A stretch of DNA of 64,000 nucleotides from Pseudomonas fluorescens (GTDB lineage Bacteria > Pseudomonadota > Gammaproteobacteria > Pseudomonadales > Pseudomonadaceae), in the NCBI RefSeq assembly GCF_018614655.1, contig NZ_JAGGOG010000011.1, positions 62,001 through 126,000 on the forward strand, read 5' to 3'. A program made the translations under genes and the position numbers. Within the stretch, counting starts at the first letter, position 1. Every line of letters starts with the position of its first letter. Shown in pieces: positions 22,214 through 32,755 of the stretch. The notes under the pieces were generated by a model. That model made no database searches. It was not told where the DNA came from and was given only the letters and a program-made list of their open reading frames with translations.

Positions 22214-23128
22214 CTAAGGGCGGCGCAGTTCACTGGCGGACTGCCCGACAATCCGCCGAAACGCTCGAGAAAACTGACTGGCACCGGCAAAACCGGTGTC
22301 CAGGGCAATGTCCAGCAGGCTGCGCTCAGTGGTGGTAATCAAGTGCTTGGCCCGGTTGACCCGACACAGCAACAGGTACTGGTACGGTGACATTCCGAAA
22401 GTGCGTCGGAATACCCGGGAGAAATGGTAGGGGCTGAGGTTAACGATGTTTGACAAGTCAGCCAGGCGCACCTCATTGGCCAAGGAAGCGTCAATGTATT
22501 CGGTCAACCGCTGACGTTGCACCAAGCCCAGTTCACCGGCATTCGCCGGCGAGGCCTCAGGCAGTTGTTGCAGCGAACGCACCTCCTGCATCAGCAGCAT
22601 GACCAGGGTTTCCAGGTACAGCGTATCGGTCTTGCCATCACGTACCGTCTGATCCAGGCGCTCAAGCAGTCCTCGCAGGAACCCGTCATGACAGCTGATC
22701 AGCGGCTTGAGATCTTTTTGGGCGCGATAAGTCGGACAGACCCCGGCCAATTGATCCTCATCAACCGACACCAATACATAGCCAATTCTGGCGCGCGCCC
22801 CTGTCCAGCCTTCGAACAACGATCCGGCCGGGATAAAGTCAATGAGCTGATCCAGGGCTCGGGCACCGGCCCGTCTCAAGCCGTCGATACTGACCTCACC
22901 ATCGCTGACCGAGCCCTGCCGATAAAGTACAAACTGATGCTGCTGGCGGCGCATTTCAAACCGGTGAGGCCGATGCGCCACCCGCACACACTCGATAGCT
23001 CCCCAGGGCGGCAGTGCACGGTGGATCATCTGGGAAATTCCCGATGGCGTGTACGTCAGGCCCTCGGGTTCGCTCTCCACCGCTTCGTCAAGAAACGCCT
23101 GGACATCGGCATGGGGTGAAGAGGACAT
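22214..23128 (-). CDS. AraC/XylS family transcriptional regulator
   Basis: A 304-residue regulator. The C-terminal 100 residues are a complete AraC double helix-turn-helix (LADLSNIVNLSPYHFSRVFR, then GMSPYQYLLLCRVNRAKHLI, then DIALDTGFAGASQFSRAFRR). The N-terminal 190 residues are an effector domain without an obvious cupin signature. A GGAG ribosome site is six bases before the ATG. The neighbouring dehydrogenase fragment and NTF2-like gene on the same strand may be remains of its regulon (inference). Confidence 0.88.
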   Translation of the reverse strand: MSSSPHADVQAFLDEAVESEPEGLTYTPSGISQMIHRALPPWGAIECVRVAHRPHRFEMRRQQHQFVLYRQGSVSDGEVSIDGLRRAGARALDQLIDFIPAGSLFEGWTGARARIGYVLVSVDEDQLAGVCPTYRAQKDLKPLISCHDGFLRGLLERLDQTVRDGKTDTLYLETLVMLLMQEVRSLQQLPEASPANAGELGLVQRQRLTEYIDASLANEVRLADLSNIVNLSPYHFSRVFRRTFGMSPYQYLLLCRVNRAKHLITTTERSLLDIALDTGFAGASQFSRAFRRIVGQSASELRRP

Positions 23129-23264
23129 CCGGCGCTCCCTGGTGGAATTGGGTAAGGTATTAATTCAATGACGGCCACTTTCGTTTATCAATCAAGCCAG
23201 TCATTACGCCATTTTCCCTGCTCGGACAGTATGCCGGGCATCTCCCTGAGAACGCGAACCTGCG

Positions 23265-24209
23265 ATGATTGAAACCCGATATGCCAGTGTACTGCTGATC
23301 ACCAGCCTCCTGTTGGGCGGGTGCGCGTCCCTGCCCGACACCTCAGGCGAGCACCTGCCGCGGATCGTGGCACACCGAGGTGGCACGACGGACTTTCCGG
23401 AGAACACTCTGCTGGCTGTCGAGAATGCCTTGCGCAATAACGTCGACATGCTCTGGCTCACCGTACAACTGAGCAGTGACGACGTACCCGTGCTGTATCG
23501 GCCGACCGACCTGAGTGCCAATACCCAGGGCTCGGGCGCTGTAGCCGAGAAAACGTGGGCCCAGTTGCAACAACTCAACGCGGGATGGCAGTTCAAGCAA
23601 ACGGCAGCCGATGGTCAGGTGACGTATCCCTATCGCACTCAGGCAGTATCGCTGCCCTCATTGCAACAGGCGCTGGCCGTGATTCCAGCCGCAACTCCCA
23701 TCATCCTGGATATGAAAGCCTTGCCGGCCGCCCCGCAGGCCAAGGCTGTCGCCCGGGTGCTGGAGCAAAACCACGCCTGGAACCGGGTGCTGATCTACTC
23801 CACCGATGCCAGCTACCAGCAGGCGTTCGCTCAGTACCCTCAGGCCCGTCTGTTCGAATCCCGGGACAGTACTCGTGGCCGCTTGGCAAGCGTCGCCCTG
23901 GCGCACAGCTGTAATCCGGCGCCGCAAGCCGGTAGCTGGGCGGCATTCGAATATCAGCGCAAGGTTGAACTGGTGGAAACCTTCACCTTGGGTGAAGCCC
24001 GCTCACCGGTGAATGCCAAACTGTGGATGCCTCAAGCCATCGACTGCTTCCAATCCCAGGGCAAACTGAGCATTTTGGCGATCGGGGTTAACAACGAAGC
24101 CGATTATCGGGCCGCAGCTTGCCTGAAGATTGATGCGGTACTGGTTGATTCGCCGCGCACGATGCGGGATGTAAAGCAGCGGCTCGAACGGCCGCTGCGG
24201 TGTAACTAA
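23265..24209 (+). CDS. Glycerophosphodiester phosphodiesterase-like lipoprotein with altered active site
   Basis: A 314-residue lipoprotein: signal ending LLLGGC (Cys20), then the GDPD fold opening IVAHRGGTTDFPENT (His37, Arg38, Glu46, Asn47). The second part of the metal site, normally ExD and HD in the family, reads here WLT and YRP (around residues 64-80), so usual calcium ligands appear to be missing. The ATG at 23265 was chosen for the signal peptide. It may be a catalytically altered binding protein. It ends 3 bases before the stop of the convergent rnhA. Confidence 0.75.
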   Translation: MIETRYASVLLITSLLLGGCASLPDTSGEHLPRIVAHRGGTTDFPENTLLAVENALRNNVDMLWLTVQLSSDDVPVLYRPTDLSANTQGSGAVAEKTWAQLQQLNAGWQFKQTAADGQVTYPYRTQAVSLPSLQQALAVIPAATPIILDMKALPAAPQAKAVARVLEQNHAWNRVLIYSTDASYQQAFAQYPQARLFESRDSTRGRLASVALAHSCNPAPQAGSWAAFEYQRKVELVETFTLGEARSPVNAKLWMPQAIDCFQSQGKLSILAIGVNNEADYRAAACLKIDAVLVDSPRTMRDVKQRLERPLRCN

Positions 24210-24212
24210 GCT

Positions 24213-24665
24213 TCAGCTCTGCTTGTAACCGCGCACGTCATCCACCCCGCGGTTGGCCAACTGGTCCGCCCGTTCGTTACCGGGATGGCCAATGTGCCCG
24301 CGTACCCATTTCCAGGTGATGTTGTGGCGGTTGCATTGCTCGTCGAGCAACTGCCAGAGGTCGGCATTCTTCACCGGCTCCTTGGCGGCGGTCTTCCAGC
24401 CGCGCTTCTTCCAGTTGACCATCCACTCATTGATGCCTTTCATGACGTACTGGGAGTCGGTCACCAGCAATACGTCACAACGACGCTTGAGCTCTTCAAG
24501 GCCACGAATGGCGCCCATCAGCTCCATGCGATTGTTGGTGGTATTGGCTTCGCCGCCCCACAGTTCCTTCTCCACGCCCTTGCACACCAGCAAGGCGCCC
24601 CAACCGCCGGGGCCAGGATTGCCCTTGCAGGCGCCATCGGTGAAGAGTTCTACGCTATCGGTCAT
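24213..24665 (-). CDS. rnhA: Ribonuclease HI
   Basis: Cleaves RNA in RNA-DNA hybrids (Okazaki primers, R-loops). The 150-residue protein has the full catalytic set Asp10, Glu48, Asp70 and Asp134 at the same positions as E. coli RNase HI, plus the [16 protein letters not shown] handle. The ATG at 24665 gives the family start [11 protein letters not shown]. The methyltransferase gene is 85 bases upstream on the same strand. Confidence 0.97.
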   Translation of the reverse strand: MTDSVELFTDGACKGNPGPGGWGALLVCKGVEKELWGGEANTTNNRMELMGAIRGLEELKRRCDVLLVTDSQYVMKGINEWMVNWKKRGWKTAAKEPVKNADLWQLLDEQCNRHNITWKWVRGHIGHPGNERADQLANRGVDDVRGYKQS

Positions 24666-24750
24666 TGCAATATCCATTAGAAAAGGCCGCCGATAAATGA
24701 TCGACAGACCTCGAGGCCGAGCAACTCGGCCTGAAACCAAAAAGAGAGTT

Positions 24751-25509
24751 TTACTGTTCGCTGGTTCTACGATTGACCTTGGCCATTGGCATCGGAACCA
24801 ATTTGCCCATGGCTTCGCGCCGCTCCTGACGCACGGGGCGCAACCCGACCACAATCTTGCGCGCCACCAGCAGATAGAAACCACCGCCGGACAACTGCCA
24901 GGCGCCGGCCTTGCGTTCCCAGCCAGAGAGGCGCCCTTGCCACTTGGCAGATGCAAGCGGCGGACGATAGCACCCGAAGCGGCGTTTCTCCAGCGCAAAG
25001 CCCAGCAGGTTCAACCAGTCGCCAACCCGCGATGGCGAGATACAGCGCGCCTGGCGCAACCCGTCATGGGCGAAGAAGTGGCGCAGGCCCCAGCTACTCC
25101 AAGGGTTAATACCCACGATCAGCAAATGGCCGCCCGGACGCACGCTGCTGGCGGCTTCGCGCAATAAGCCGTGCGGCGACAGGCAGAAATCCAGGCCATG
25201 CTGCAACACCACCACATCGGCTGCGTGCTCGCTCAATGGCCAGGCCTGTTCCTCACAGACAATTTCCACGCCCGGCAACGGTGCGCCCAGGCGCACGTTG
25301 CGCTGGACCTGAGGTGCAACCGGCGGGGTTTGTGCCGAAGGCCCGTAATGCACCAGGTAACCACCAAAGAACCGCCCCAGCTCGTCTTCGAGCATGCGCC
25401 GCTCCTCATCCAGCAGAAATTGCCCGATGGGCCCGGACAACCATTCACGGGCCGCGCTGATCAAGGCCAGCCACTCGGGATCGGCCTGGGCGAACGCTTT
25501 ATCAGTCAT
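24751..25509 (-). CDS. SAM-dependent methyltransferase, class I
   Basis: A 252-residue protein with a reduced class I methyltransferase core: [20 protein letters not shown], then the post-II segment [20 protein letters not shown]. The glycine-rich motif I is not obvious. It is the conserved gene between rnhA and gloB in pseudomonads (from memory) and is of unknown substrate. The ATG at 25509 has GGAG seven bases upstream. It diverges from gloB across 65 bases and probably co-transcribes with rnhA. Confidence 0.82.
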   Translation of the reverse strand: MTDKAFAQADPEWLALISAAREWLSGPIGQFLLDEERRMLEDELGRFFGGYLVHYGPSAQTPPVAPQVQRNVRLGAPLPGVEIVCEEQAWPLSEHAADVVVLQHGLDFCLSPHGLLREAASSVRPGGHLLIVGINPWSSWGLRHFFAHDGLRQARCISPSRVGDWLNLLGFALEKRRFGCYRPPLASAKWQGRLSGWERKAGAWQLSGGGFYLLVARKIVVGLRPVRQERREAMGKLVPMPMAKVNRRTSEQ

Positions 25510-25574
25510 TGCATTCTCCAACTCGCCAAGACGTTCTAAGATGCACCAATGTGTTCAGCTTGGCGAATCGAAGA

Positions 25575-26342
25575 ATGATACAGATCAGTGCCCTGCCCGC
25601 CTTCACCGATAACTACATCTGGTTGTTACAGGATCACCGCAGCCATCGCTGTGCAGTGGTCGATCCCGGTGACGCCGCGCCGGTACTGGCATGGCTCGGG
25701 CAACATCCCGAGTGGGCACTCAGTGACATTCTGGTCACGCACCACCACCATGATCATGTCGGCGGCGTGGAGCAACTGAAAAGTGCTTGCGGCGCAACAG
25801 TGTACGGCCCGGCGAACGAAAAGATCCCGGCCCGCGATGTGGCCCTGAGCGATAACGACCGCATCTCCGTGCTGGGCTGGGACTTCGACGTCTTTGCCGT
25901 GCCCGGCCATACCTTGGGCCACATAGCCTTTTATCATCATGGCCTACTGTTCTGCGGTGACACGTTATTCGCCGCCGGCTGCGGTCGCCTGTTCGAAGGC
26001 ACGCCAGAGCAGATGCACGCTTCCCTGGAGCGCCTGGCCGCCCTGCCTGAAGACACCCTGGTTTACTGCACCCACGAGTACACACAAAGTAACCTGAAGT
26101 TCGCCCAGGCCGTAGAGCCGGCTAACGCCGACATCGCCGAACGAGTGGAGAAAGTCCGCCTGCTTCGAGCCAACGGCAAGATGACCCTGCCTTCGACCCT
26201 GGCCCTGGAAAAACTCACCAACCCTTTCCTGCGCACGGCTGAAACATCCGTTAAAGAAAAAGCGGACGAACGGAATGGCCGTGATAACCGGTCCGGGAGT
26301 GAGGTGTTTGCTAGCTTACGGTCTTGGAAAGATACGTTCTAA
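25575..26342 (+). CDS. gloB: Hydroxyacylglutathione hydrolase (glyoxalase II)
   Basis: Hydrolyses S-lactoylglutathione to D-lactate and glutathione, completing methylglyoxal detoxification. The 255-residue protein has the metallo-beta-lactamase dinuclear-metal motif THHHHDH (residues 55-61), the PGHTLGHI histidine, [13 protein letters not shown], and CTHEYT near residue 165. The C-terminal glutathione-binding domain follows. The ATG at 25575 ([10 protein letters not shown]) is the family start; upstream in-frame codons belong to the divergent promoter region. Confidence 0.96.
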   Translation: MIQISALPAFTDNYIWLLQDHRSHRCAVVDPGDAAPVLAWLGQHPEWALSDILVTHHHHDHVGGVEQLKSACGATVYGPANEKIPARDVALSDNDRISVLGWDFDVFAVPGHTLGHIAFYHHGLLFCGDTLFAAGCGRLFEGTPEQMHASLERLAALPEDTLVYCTHEYTQSNLKFAQAVEPANADIAERVEKVRLLRANGKMTLPSTLALEKLTNPFLRTAETSVKEKADERNGRDNRSGSEVFASLRSWKDTF

Positions 26343-26440
26343 GAAGAAGGATTTTGATACGCAATTTCTGAATGGTTGACCGGAACCAAAGCGCTTTCTA
26401 GAATCGCCCGACATTTTTGCCCGGAACTTACTTCCAGCCA

Positions 26441-27853
26441 ATGTCGTCATCTATTCGTAAATCCAATCATTCAGACGCATTGACCCGCTTGGCTCAAGCC
26501 ATAGCGGTGGGTGTCTGCGCAACCCTGGCGGGCTGCCAAACGACCCATTTCGCCGCACAATCCACCGTGCAACCCAAACCGAACCTTGCTGCCAAGATCA
26601 AGCAAAAACCCCTTTGGCTATCAGAGAAGCCAAGCCCTCAGGTGCCCCAGGATGTCTGGGAACGCATGCGCCAGGGTTTCCAATTGCAGGACGGACTGGG
26701 CGTCAACCCGCGCATCGAGCAACAGCGCTTGTGGTTCGCCAGCAACCCGTCCTTCCTGGAGAATGCCGGCGAACGCGGCAGCCTCTACATTCATTACATC
26801 GTCGAGCGTCTTGAAGAGCGCAACATGCCCCTGGAACTGGCGCTGCTGCCAGTGATTGAAAGTGCCTACAACCCGATGGCCTATTCGCGCAGCGATGCGG
26901 TGGGTTTGTGGCAGTTCATTCCCTCCACCGGGCGCTACTTCAACCTGCGCCAGACCCGCGCCTATGATGGCCGCCGCGACATCACCGCCTCCACTACCGC
27001 CGCCCTGGACTATCTGACACGTCTGCATGACATGTTCAACGGCGACTGGTTGCTGGCACTGGCGGCTTATAACGCGGGCGAAGGCACCGTCAGCCGGGCC
27101 ATCGAGCGTAACGAGAAGCTCGGCCTGCCGACTGACTACTGGAACCTGCCACTGCCCCAGGAAACCAAGGACTACGTGCCCAAGTTCCTGGCACTGTCCC
27201 AGGTGGTGCTTGCGCCCGAGGCATATGGCGTCAACTTGAACCCGATTGCCAACACGCCGTACTTCGAAGTGGTTGAAGTCAAGCAAAGCATGGACCTGTC
27301 ACGGGTCGCCGCGCTGGTAGAGATCGACGAAGACGAGTTGTTCCAGCTCAATCCGGCCCTCAAGCAACGCACTACCCTGGATGGCCCGCAGCACTTGCTG
27401 GTACCGACCTCCAAGGCGCAGTTGCTGGCCAGCAGCCTGTCGGCGATGAATCCGGAAGAACTCCTCAGCATGCGCCCGAAAAAGGCGGTGTTCGACGAAG
27501 TTGAACACAAGGCCGTGGCTGGGCGTTCGCGCAGCTACAAGGTCAGGAGCGGTGACAACCTGACGATGATCGCCAAGGCCAACAAGGTCGATGTCCACGA
27601 CCTGCAGCGCTGGAACAAGCTCAACGGCCAGTCCCTCAAGGTTGGCCAGACCCTGGTGATGCAGGACACCCGCAAGCTGGTGGCCAAAGCCAGTAGCAAG
27701 AAGCCGGTGCAGTACAAGGTCAAGAAGGGTGACTCGTTGTATATCGTCGCCAAGCGTTTCAACGTCGAGATGCAACATCTCAAACGTTGGAACCCGCGTA
27801 CTGGCCAGGCGTTGAAGCCGGGGCAGATGCTGGTGGTTTCCGGGCCTAGATAA
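26441..27853 (+). CDS. mltD: Membrane-bound lytic murein transglycosylase D
   Basis: Lipoprotein that cleaves peptidoglycan glycan strands with formation of 1,6-anhydromuramic ends. The 470-residue protein has a lipobox TLAGC (Cys32), a family 1 SLT domain with catalytic Glu140 in LPVIESAYNP, followed by GLWQFIPSTGR and AYNAGEG, and two C-terminal LysM repeats (about residues 363-410 and 425-470). Pseudomonad MltD usually carries two or more LysM domains. The ATG at 26441 puts the lipobox at the right distance. Confidence 0.95.
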   Translation: MSSSIRKSNHSDALTRLAQAIAVGVCATLAGCQTTHFAAQSTVQPKPNLAAKIKQKPLWLSEKPSPQVPQDVWERMRQGFQLQDGLGVNPRIEQQRLWFASNPSFLENAGERGSLYIHYIVERLEERNMPLELALLPVIESAYNPMAYSRSDAVGLWQFIPSTGRYFNLRQTRAYDGRRDITASTTAALDYLTRLHDMFNGDWLLALAAYNAGEGTVSRAIERNEKLGLPTDYWNLPLPQETKDYVPKFLALSQVVLAPEAYGVNLNPIANTPYFEVVEVKQSMDLSRVAALVEIDEDELFQLNPALKQRTTLDGPQHLLVPTSKAQLLASSLSAMNPEELLSMRPKKAVFDEVEHKAVAGRSRSYKVRSGDNLTMIAKANKVDVHDLQRWNKLNGQSLKVGQTLVMQDTRKLVAKASSKKPVQYKVKKGDSLYIVAKRFNVEMQHLKRWNPRTGQALKPGQMLVVSGPR

Positions 27854-27875
27854 CATCTTGGCGGGGCGGGCTCCT

Positions 27876-27903
27876 GTGGCGAGGGGGCTTGTCCCCTCGC
27901 CAC
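27876..27903. repeat. Single REP hairpin after mltD
   Basis: GTGGCGAGGGGGCTTGTCCC followed by CTCGCCAC forms a near-perfect hairpin of the same family as the element at 5890-6020. It begins 22 bases after the mltD stop and may act as its transcript end. Confidence 0.75.
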
Positions 27904-28017
27904 AACAAGCCCGCTCCCACATAGGCTCCTCGCCAACTTCAACAGCCTTTTTCCATTCGGAACAAGCTGTTACTGTACCGATCATAAAGCCCAAGCCGCC
28001 TGGATCGGATCTCTGAC

Positions 28018-29847
28018 TTGAAGCGTCCCCTCCTTCTACTAATAAGTCTGGCCTTGAGCTTTTCCGCGAACGCGACCATCACCGAGAGCCACGGTTATGC
28101 GCAGTTCGGCACGCTCAAGTACCCGGCAAAATTCACCCACTTCGATTGGGTAAACCCCGCAGCGCCCAAAGGCGGCACCTTGCGGGTCATGGCGTTTGGC
28201 ACCTTCGACACCCTCAACCCCTATACCTTCAAGGGCTCAAGCCCGGTTTCCACCGCCAACTTCCTGCAATACGGGGTCAACGAGCTCAATGAGCCGCTGA
28301 TGGTCGGCACCGGCCAGTACGCCCCTTCCGGCGATGAGCCCACGTCCAGTTATGGCCTGATTGCGCAGTCGGTGGAATACAGCGAAGACCGCAGTTGGGT
28401 GGTGTTCAACCTGTGCCCGCAAGCACGCTTCCACGACGGCAAGCCGATTACCGCCGACGACGTGGCATTTTCCTACCGCACGCTGCTGACCGAAGGCCAC
28501 CCGCAATACCGCACCAATCTGCAGGAAGTCGCGCGAGTTGACGTGCTCAACCCTCATCGCATCCGTTTTGTATTCAAACGCGCCGGCAACCCGCTGCTTA
28601 TCCTGCGCCTTGGGGAGCTGCCGGTACTGCCCCAGCACTACTGGAAAAATCGGGATTTCAAGGCCACCACCTTCGAACCGCCGCTCGGCAGTGGGCCTTA
28701 TCGCATCAGCAAGGTAACGCCTGGCCGGCAACTGGTGTTTGAACGGGTCAAGGACTACTGGGGCAAGGACCTGCCGATCAACCGCGGGTTCTACAATTAC
28801 GACAAGGTCGAGGTGGAGTTCTACCGCGACAGCGACGTGGCCTTCGAAGCCTTCAAGGCCGGTGAGTTCGATATCTATATCGAACATCAAGCGAAGAACT
28901 GGGCCAACGGCTACAACTTCCCGGCGGTCAATCGCGGCGAGGTGATCAAAGCGCAGATCGCCCACCAGATTCCCACCCAAAGCCAGGGCCTGTTCATGAA
29001 CAGCCGGCGCCCGACCTTCAGCCAGGCCAAGGTCCGCGAAGCGCTGGGGCTGATGTTCGATTTCGAGTGGACCAACCGCACACTGTTCAGCGGCGCCTAC
29101 AAACGCACACTGAGCTACTACCCCAACAGTGAATTCTCCGCCACCGGAGTGCCGGTGGGCCATGAATGGTTGATGCTGTCACCCTACCGAGATCAGTTGC
29201 CGGCCAATCTTTTCACCCAGGCGTTCAGCTTGCCCCAGACCGACGGGCGCGGCATTCCCAGGGACACAATGCGCCGCGCCCTGGCCTTGCTGGCCGAGTC
29301 CGGCTGGAAGCTGTCCGGGCAGCGCCTGCTCAACAGCGACGGGCTGCCTTTACGCCTGGAGATCCTGCTGGTCAATCCGAATCTGGAGCGGATCCTGCAA
29401 CCTTATGTAGAGAATCTGGCAAGCATCGGCGTCGAGGCCCGCTTGCGCACGGTCGACCGGGCACAGTACAAACAGCGCCTCGATCAATTCGACTTCGACA
29501 TGATTCTGATGACCCTCAACCAGACCCTGAGCCCGGGCCTTGAGCAGTGGCAGTACTTCCACTCCAGCCAGGCCGGGATCAAAGGCAGCAAGAATTACGC
29601 GGGCATTGCCAACCCGGTGGTCGATCATTTGCTGGAACAACTGCTGGCGGCGCAAACCCGTGACGAACAATTGGCCGCCGGCCGGGCCCTGGACCGGGTC
29701 CTGCTGTGGCAGCACTACAGTATTCCCAACTGGTACCTCAACTATCATCGCCTGGCGTACCGCAACCGGTTCGCCTTCGTCACCACGCCGCCCTACAGCC
29801 TGGGCCTGAGCGCATGGTGGCTGAAAGCTTCGGAGAAAGCCCAATGA
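28018..29847 (+). CDS. YejA-like periplasmic oligopeptide-binding protein 1
   Basis: A 609-residue SBP_bac_5 (DppA/OppA/YejA type) solute-binding protein with a signal peptide ending SANA. It opens with the YejA-like pattern HGYAQFGTLKYPAKFTHFDW, followed by NPAAPKGGTLRV. The start is a TTG codon: no ATG exists in the signal region and the first Met-equivalent fits the signal peptide. It overlaps the next gene by ATGA. With the two permeases and the fused ATPase it forms an importer for oligopeptides (in E. coli the system takes up microcin C). Confidence 0.9.
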   Translation: MKRPLLLLISLALSFSANATITESHGYAQFGTLKYPAKFTHFDWVNPAAPKGGTLRVMAFGTFDTLNPYTFKGSSPVSTANFLQYGVNELNEPLMVGTGQYAPSGDEPTSSYGLIAQSVEYSEDRSWVVFNLCPQARFHDGKPITADDVAFSYRTLLTEGHPQYRTNLQEVARVDVLNPHRIRFVFKRAGNPLLILRLGELPVLPQHYWKNRDFKATTFEPPLGSGPYRISKVTPGRQLVFERVKDYWGKDLPINRGFYNYDKVEVEFYRDSDVAFEAFKAGEFDIYIEHQAKNWANGYNFPAVNRGEVIKAQIAHQIPTQSQGLFMNSRRPTFSQAKVREALGLMFDFEWTNRTLFSGAYKRTLSYYPNSEFSATGVPVGHEWLMLSPYRDQLPANLFTQAFSLPQTDGRGIPRDTMRRALALLAESGWKLSGQRLLNSDGLPLRLEILLVNPNLERILQPYVENLASIGVEARLRTVDRAQYKQRLDQFDFDMILMTLNQTLSPGLEQWQYFHSSQAGIKGSKNYAGIANPVVDHLLEQLLAAQTRDEQLAAGRALDRVLLWQHYSIPNWYLNYHRLAYRNRFAFVTTPPYSLGLSAWWLKASEKAQ

Positions 29848-31679
29848 TGCCTTTGCGTACTGCGATTCTTGGCGGCCTGTTGTTTTGCGCAGCGGCCAAC
29901 GCCGCCCCGCAACATGCCCTGACCCTCTACAACGAACCCCCCAAATACCCCGCCGACTTCAAACACGTCGACTACGTCAACCCCGATGCACCCAAGGGCG
30001 GGACGTTTCGCGAGTCCAGCATGGCCGGTTTCGATAGCCTCAACCCGTTTATCAGCAAGGGCGTGCCGGCAGACAATATCACCCTGATCTACGACACCCT
30101 GGCCCAGCAAAGCCTGGATGAGCCCATCACTGAATACGGCCTGGTGGCGGGCAAGATCGAAAAAGCTCCCGACAACAGTTGGGTACGCTTCTACCTACGC
30201 CCTGAAGCGCACTTCCACGACGGCCACCCCATGCGTGCCGAGGACGTGGTGTTCAGCTTCCAGACCCTGATCAAACAGGGCTCGCCGATCTACCGCACCT
30301 ACTATGCCGACGTCGATGAAGTGGTGGCCGAAGACCCGCTGAGGGTGCTGTTCAAGTTCAAGCGCACCAATAATCGCGAACTGCCATTGATCCTCGGTCA
30401 ACTGCCGGTACTGCCCAAGCACTGGTGGGCCACCCGCGACTTCAGCAAGGGCAACCTGGAGATTCCACTGGGCAGCGGCCCGTACAAGGTGGCCGAGGTC
30501 AAGGCCGGCCGTTCGGTTCGCTACGAGCGGGTCAAGGATTACTGGGGCAAGGACCTGCCGATCAACCAAGGCTTCTATAACTTCGATTACCGCGTCACCG
30601 ACTATTACCGCGACAACACCGTCGCCCTGGAAGCCCTCAAGGCCGGACAGTTCGATTACTGGCTGGAAATCAGCGCGAAGAACTGGGCCAACGCCTACAA
30701 CATCCCCGCCGTGGCTCAGCGGCGCCTGATCAAGGAAGAGATTCCCAACGGCAACCCCACTGGGATGCAGGGCTTCGTCTTCAACATCCGCAAACCGATG
30801 TTCCAGGATGTACGGGTACGCAAGGCCATCAGCCTGTTGCTGGACTTTGAATGGAGTAACAAGCAGCTGTTCAATGGCGCCTATACCCGCAGCCGCAGCT
30901 ATTTCGAAAACTCCGACATGGCCGCCACCGGCCTGCCCGGCCCGGATGAACTGGCGATTCTCGAGCCGCTGCGGGACAAGATCCCACCCCAGGTGTTTAG
31001 CCAAGCCTTCGAGCCCGCCAAGACCGACGGCAGCGGCATGATTCGCACTCAGCAACGCGAGGCCTATCAACTGCTGCAAGAGGCTGGCTGGCGTATCGTC
31101 GACGACAAGATGGTCGATGCCACCGGCAAACCGGTGACCATTGAGTTCCTGCTGGCCCAGACCGAATTCGAGCGCATTCTGCTGCCGTTCAAGCGCAACC
31201 TGGCGGACCTGGGCATTGACCTGGTGATTCGCCGCGTCGACGTCTCGCAGTACATCAACCGCATCCGCTCGCGGGATTTCGACATGGTGGTGGGCAGCTT
31301 CCCGCAATCTTCGTCGCCGGGTAACGAGCAGCGTGAATTCTGGAAATCCTCCAGTGCCGACAATCCGGGCAGCCGCAACATTGGCCTGAAAGACCCAGCC
31401 ATCGATCAGTTGGTGGAAGAGCTGATCGACGCCGACTCCCGCAAAAGCCTGATCGCCCATGCCAAGGCGCTGGACCGCGTGCTGCAGTTCGGCTACTACG
31501 TGATCCCCAACTGGCACATCAAGACGTTCCGTGTGGCCTATTGGGATCATCTGGGCCATCCAAAGGTTTCGCCGCTGTACGACGTCGGCACCGCCACCTG
31601 GTGGAGCAAACCCGACGCCAAGCCTGCCGTGACCCTGGACACCAACCAAACAGCCGATCCGGCGAGTGGGGGCAACTGA
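29844..31679 (+). CDS. YejA-like periplasmic oligopeptide-binding protein 2
   Basis: A 611-residue paralogue of the preceding gene, with its own signal peptide ([20 protein letters not shown]). Both proteins share [24 protein letters not shown] opening sequence, the [17 protein letters not shown] lobe, and the C-terminal [14 protein letters not shown] region. GGAG is eight bases before the ATG, which overlaps the previous stop. Two tandem binding proteins for one permease pair could widen ligand range; which peptides each binds cannot be read here. Confidence 0.9.
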   Translation: MMPLRTAILGGLLFCAAANAAPQHALTLYNEPPKYPADFKHVDYVNPDAPKGGTFRESSMAGFDSLNPFISKGVPADNITLIYDTLAQQSLDEPITEYGLVAGKIEKAPDNSWVRFYLRPEAHFHDGHPMRAEDVVFSFQTLIKQGSPIYRTYYADVDEVVAEDPLRVLFKFKRTNNRELPLILGQLPVLPKHWWATRDFSKGNLEIPLGSGPYKVAEVKAGRSVRYERVKDYWGKDLPINQGFYNFDYRVTDYYRDNTVALEALKAGQFDYWLEISAKNWANAYNIPAVAQRRLIKEEIPNGNPTGMQGFVFNIRKPMFQDVRVRKAISLLLDFEWSNKQLFNGAYTRSRSYFENSDMAATGLPGPDELAILEPLRDKIPPQVFSQAFEPAKTDGSGMIRTQQREAYQLLQEAGWRIVDDKMVDATGKPVTIEFLLAQTEFERILLPFKRNLADLGIDLVIRRVDVSQYINRIRSRDFDMVVGSFPQSSSPGNEQREFWKSSSADNPGSRNIGLKDPAIDQLVEELIDADSRKSLIAHAKALDRVLQFGYYVIPNWHIKTFRVAYWDHLGHPKVSPLYDVGTATWWSKPDAKPAVTLDTNQTADPASGGN

Positions 31680-31680
31680 G

Positions 31681-32754
31681 ATGCTGGCTTATATTTTCCG
31701 CCGACTGCTGCTGATCATCCCCACCTTGTTCGGCATCTTGCTGATCAACTTCGTGATCATCCAGGCCGCCCCCGGAGGCCCGGTGGAACAGATGATCGCC
31801 AAGCTCGAAGGCTTTGAAGGCGCCACCAGCCGTATTGCGGGCGGCGGCGCCGAAGTCTCGGTGGCGGGCTCCAGTTACCGTGGTGCCCAGGGCCTGGACC
31901 CGGAGCTGATCAAGGAAATCGAGAAGATGTACGGCTTCGACAAATCGGCGCCGGAACGCTTGTGGATCATGGTCAAGAACTACGCCCGGCTGGACTTTGG
32001 CGACAGCTTCTTTCGCGACGCCAAGGTGATCGACCTGATCAAGGAAAAGATGCCGGTGTCCATTTCCCTCGGACTGTGGAGCACCCTGATCATGTACCTG
32101 GTGTCGATACCGCTGGGCATCGCCAAGGCCACCCGCCATGGCAGCCACTTCGATGTCTGGACCAGCTCGGCAATCATCGTCGGCTATGCCATTCCGGCTT
32201 TCCTGTTTGCCATCTTGCTGATCGTGGTGTTTGCCGGCGGCAGCTATTTCGACTGGTTCCCCTTGCGTGGGCTGACCTCCAACAACTTTGACGAATTGAG
32301 CTGGGGCGGCAAGATCCTCGACTATTTCTGGCACCTGGCCCTGCCCGTCACCGCTCTGGTGATCGGTAACTTTGCGACCATGACGCTGCTGACCAAAAAC
32401 AGCTTCCTCGACGAAATCAACAAACAGTACGTGGTTACCGCCAAGGCCAAGGGCCTGACCAACCACCGCGTGCTCTATGGCCACGTGTTCCGCAACGCCA
32501 TGCTGCTGGTGATTGCCGGCTTCCCCTCGGCGTTTATCGGGATTTTCTTTACCGGCTCCTTGCTGGTGGAAGTGATCTTCTCCCTCGACGGTCTGGGCCT
32601 CATGAGTTTTGAAGCGGCGATCAACCGCGACTATCCGGTGGTGTTTGGCACGCTGTTTATCTTCACCCTGCTGGGTCTGGTGGTGAAACTGATCGGCGAC
32701 CTCACCTACACCCTGGTGGACCCACGCATCGACTTCGCCAGCCGGGAGCATTGA
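31681..32754 (+). CDS. yejB: Oligopeptide ABC transporter permease YejB
   Basis: A 357-residue DppB-type inner-membrane permease with an N-terminal span ([20 protein letters not shown]), a periplasmic stretch, and five further spans. The cytoplasmic coupling motif reads [15 protein letters not shown] (EAA-loop with the conserved glycine), where the ATPase docks. The ATG follows the previous stop by one base. Confidence 0.95.
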   Translation: MLAYIFRRLLLIIPTLFGILLINFVIIQAAPGGPVEQMIAKLEGFEGATSRIAGGGAEVSVAGSSYRGAQGLDPELIKEIEKMYGFDKSAPERLWIMVKNYARLDFGDSFFRDAKVIDLIKEKMPVSISLGLWSTLIMYLVSIPLGIAKATRHGSHFDVWTSSAIIVGYAIPAFLFAILLIVVFAGGSYFDWFPLRGLTSNNFDELSWGGKILDYFWHLALPVTALVIGNFATMTLLTKNSFLDEINKQYVVTAKAKGLTNHRVLYGHVFRNAMLLVIAGFPSAFIGIFFTGSLLVEVIFSLDGLGLMSFEAAINRDYPVVFGTLFIFTLLGLVVKLIGDLTYTLVDPRIDFASREH

Positions 32755-32755
32755 G

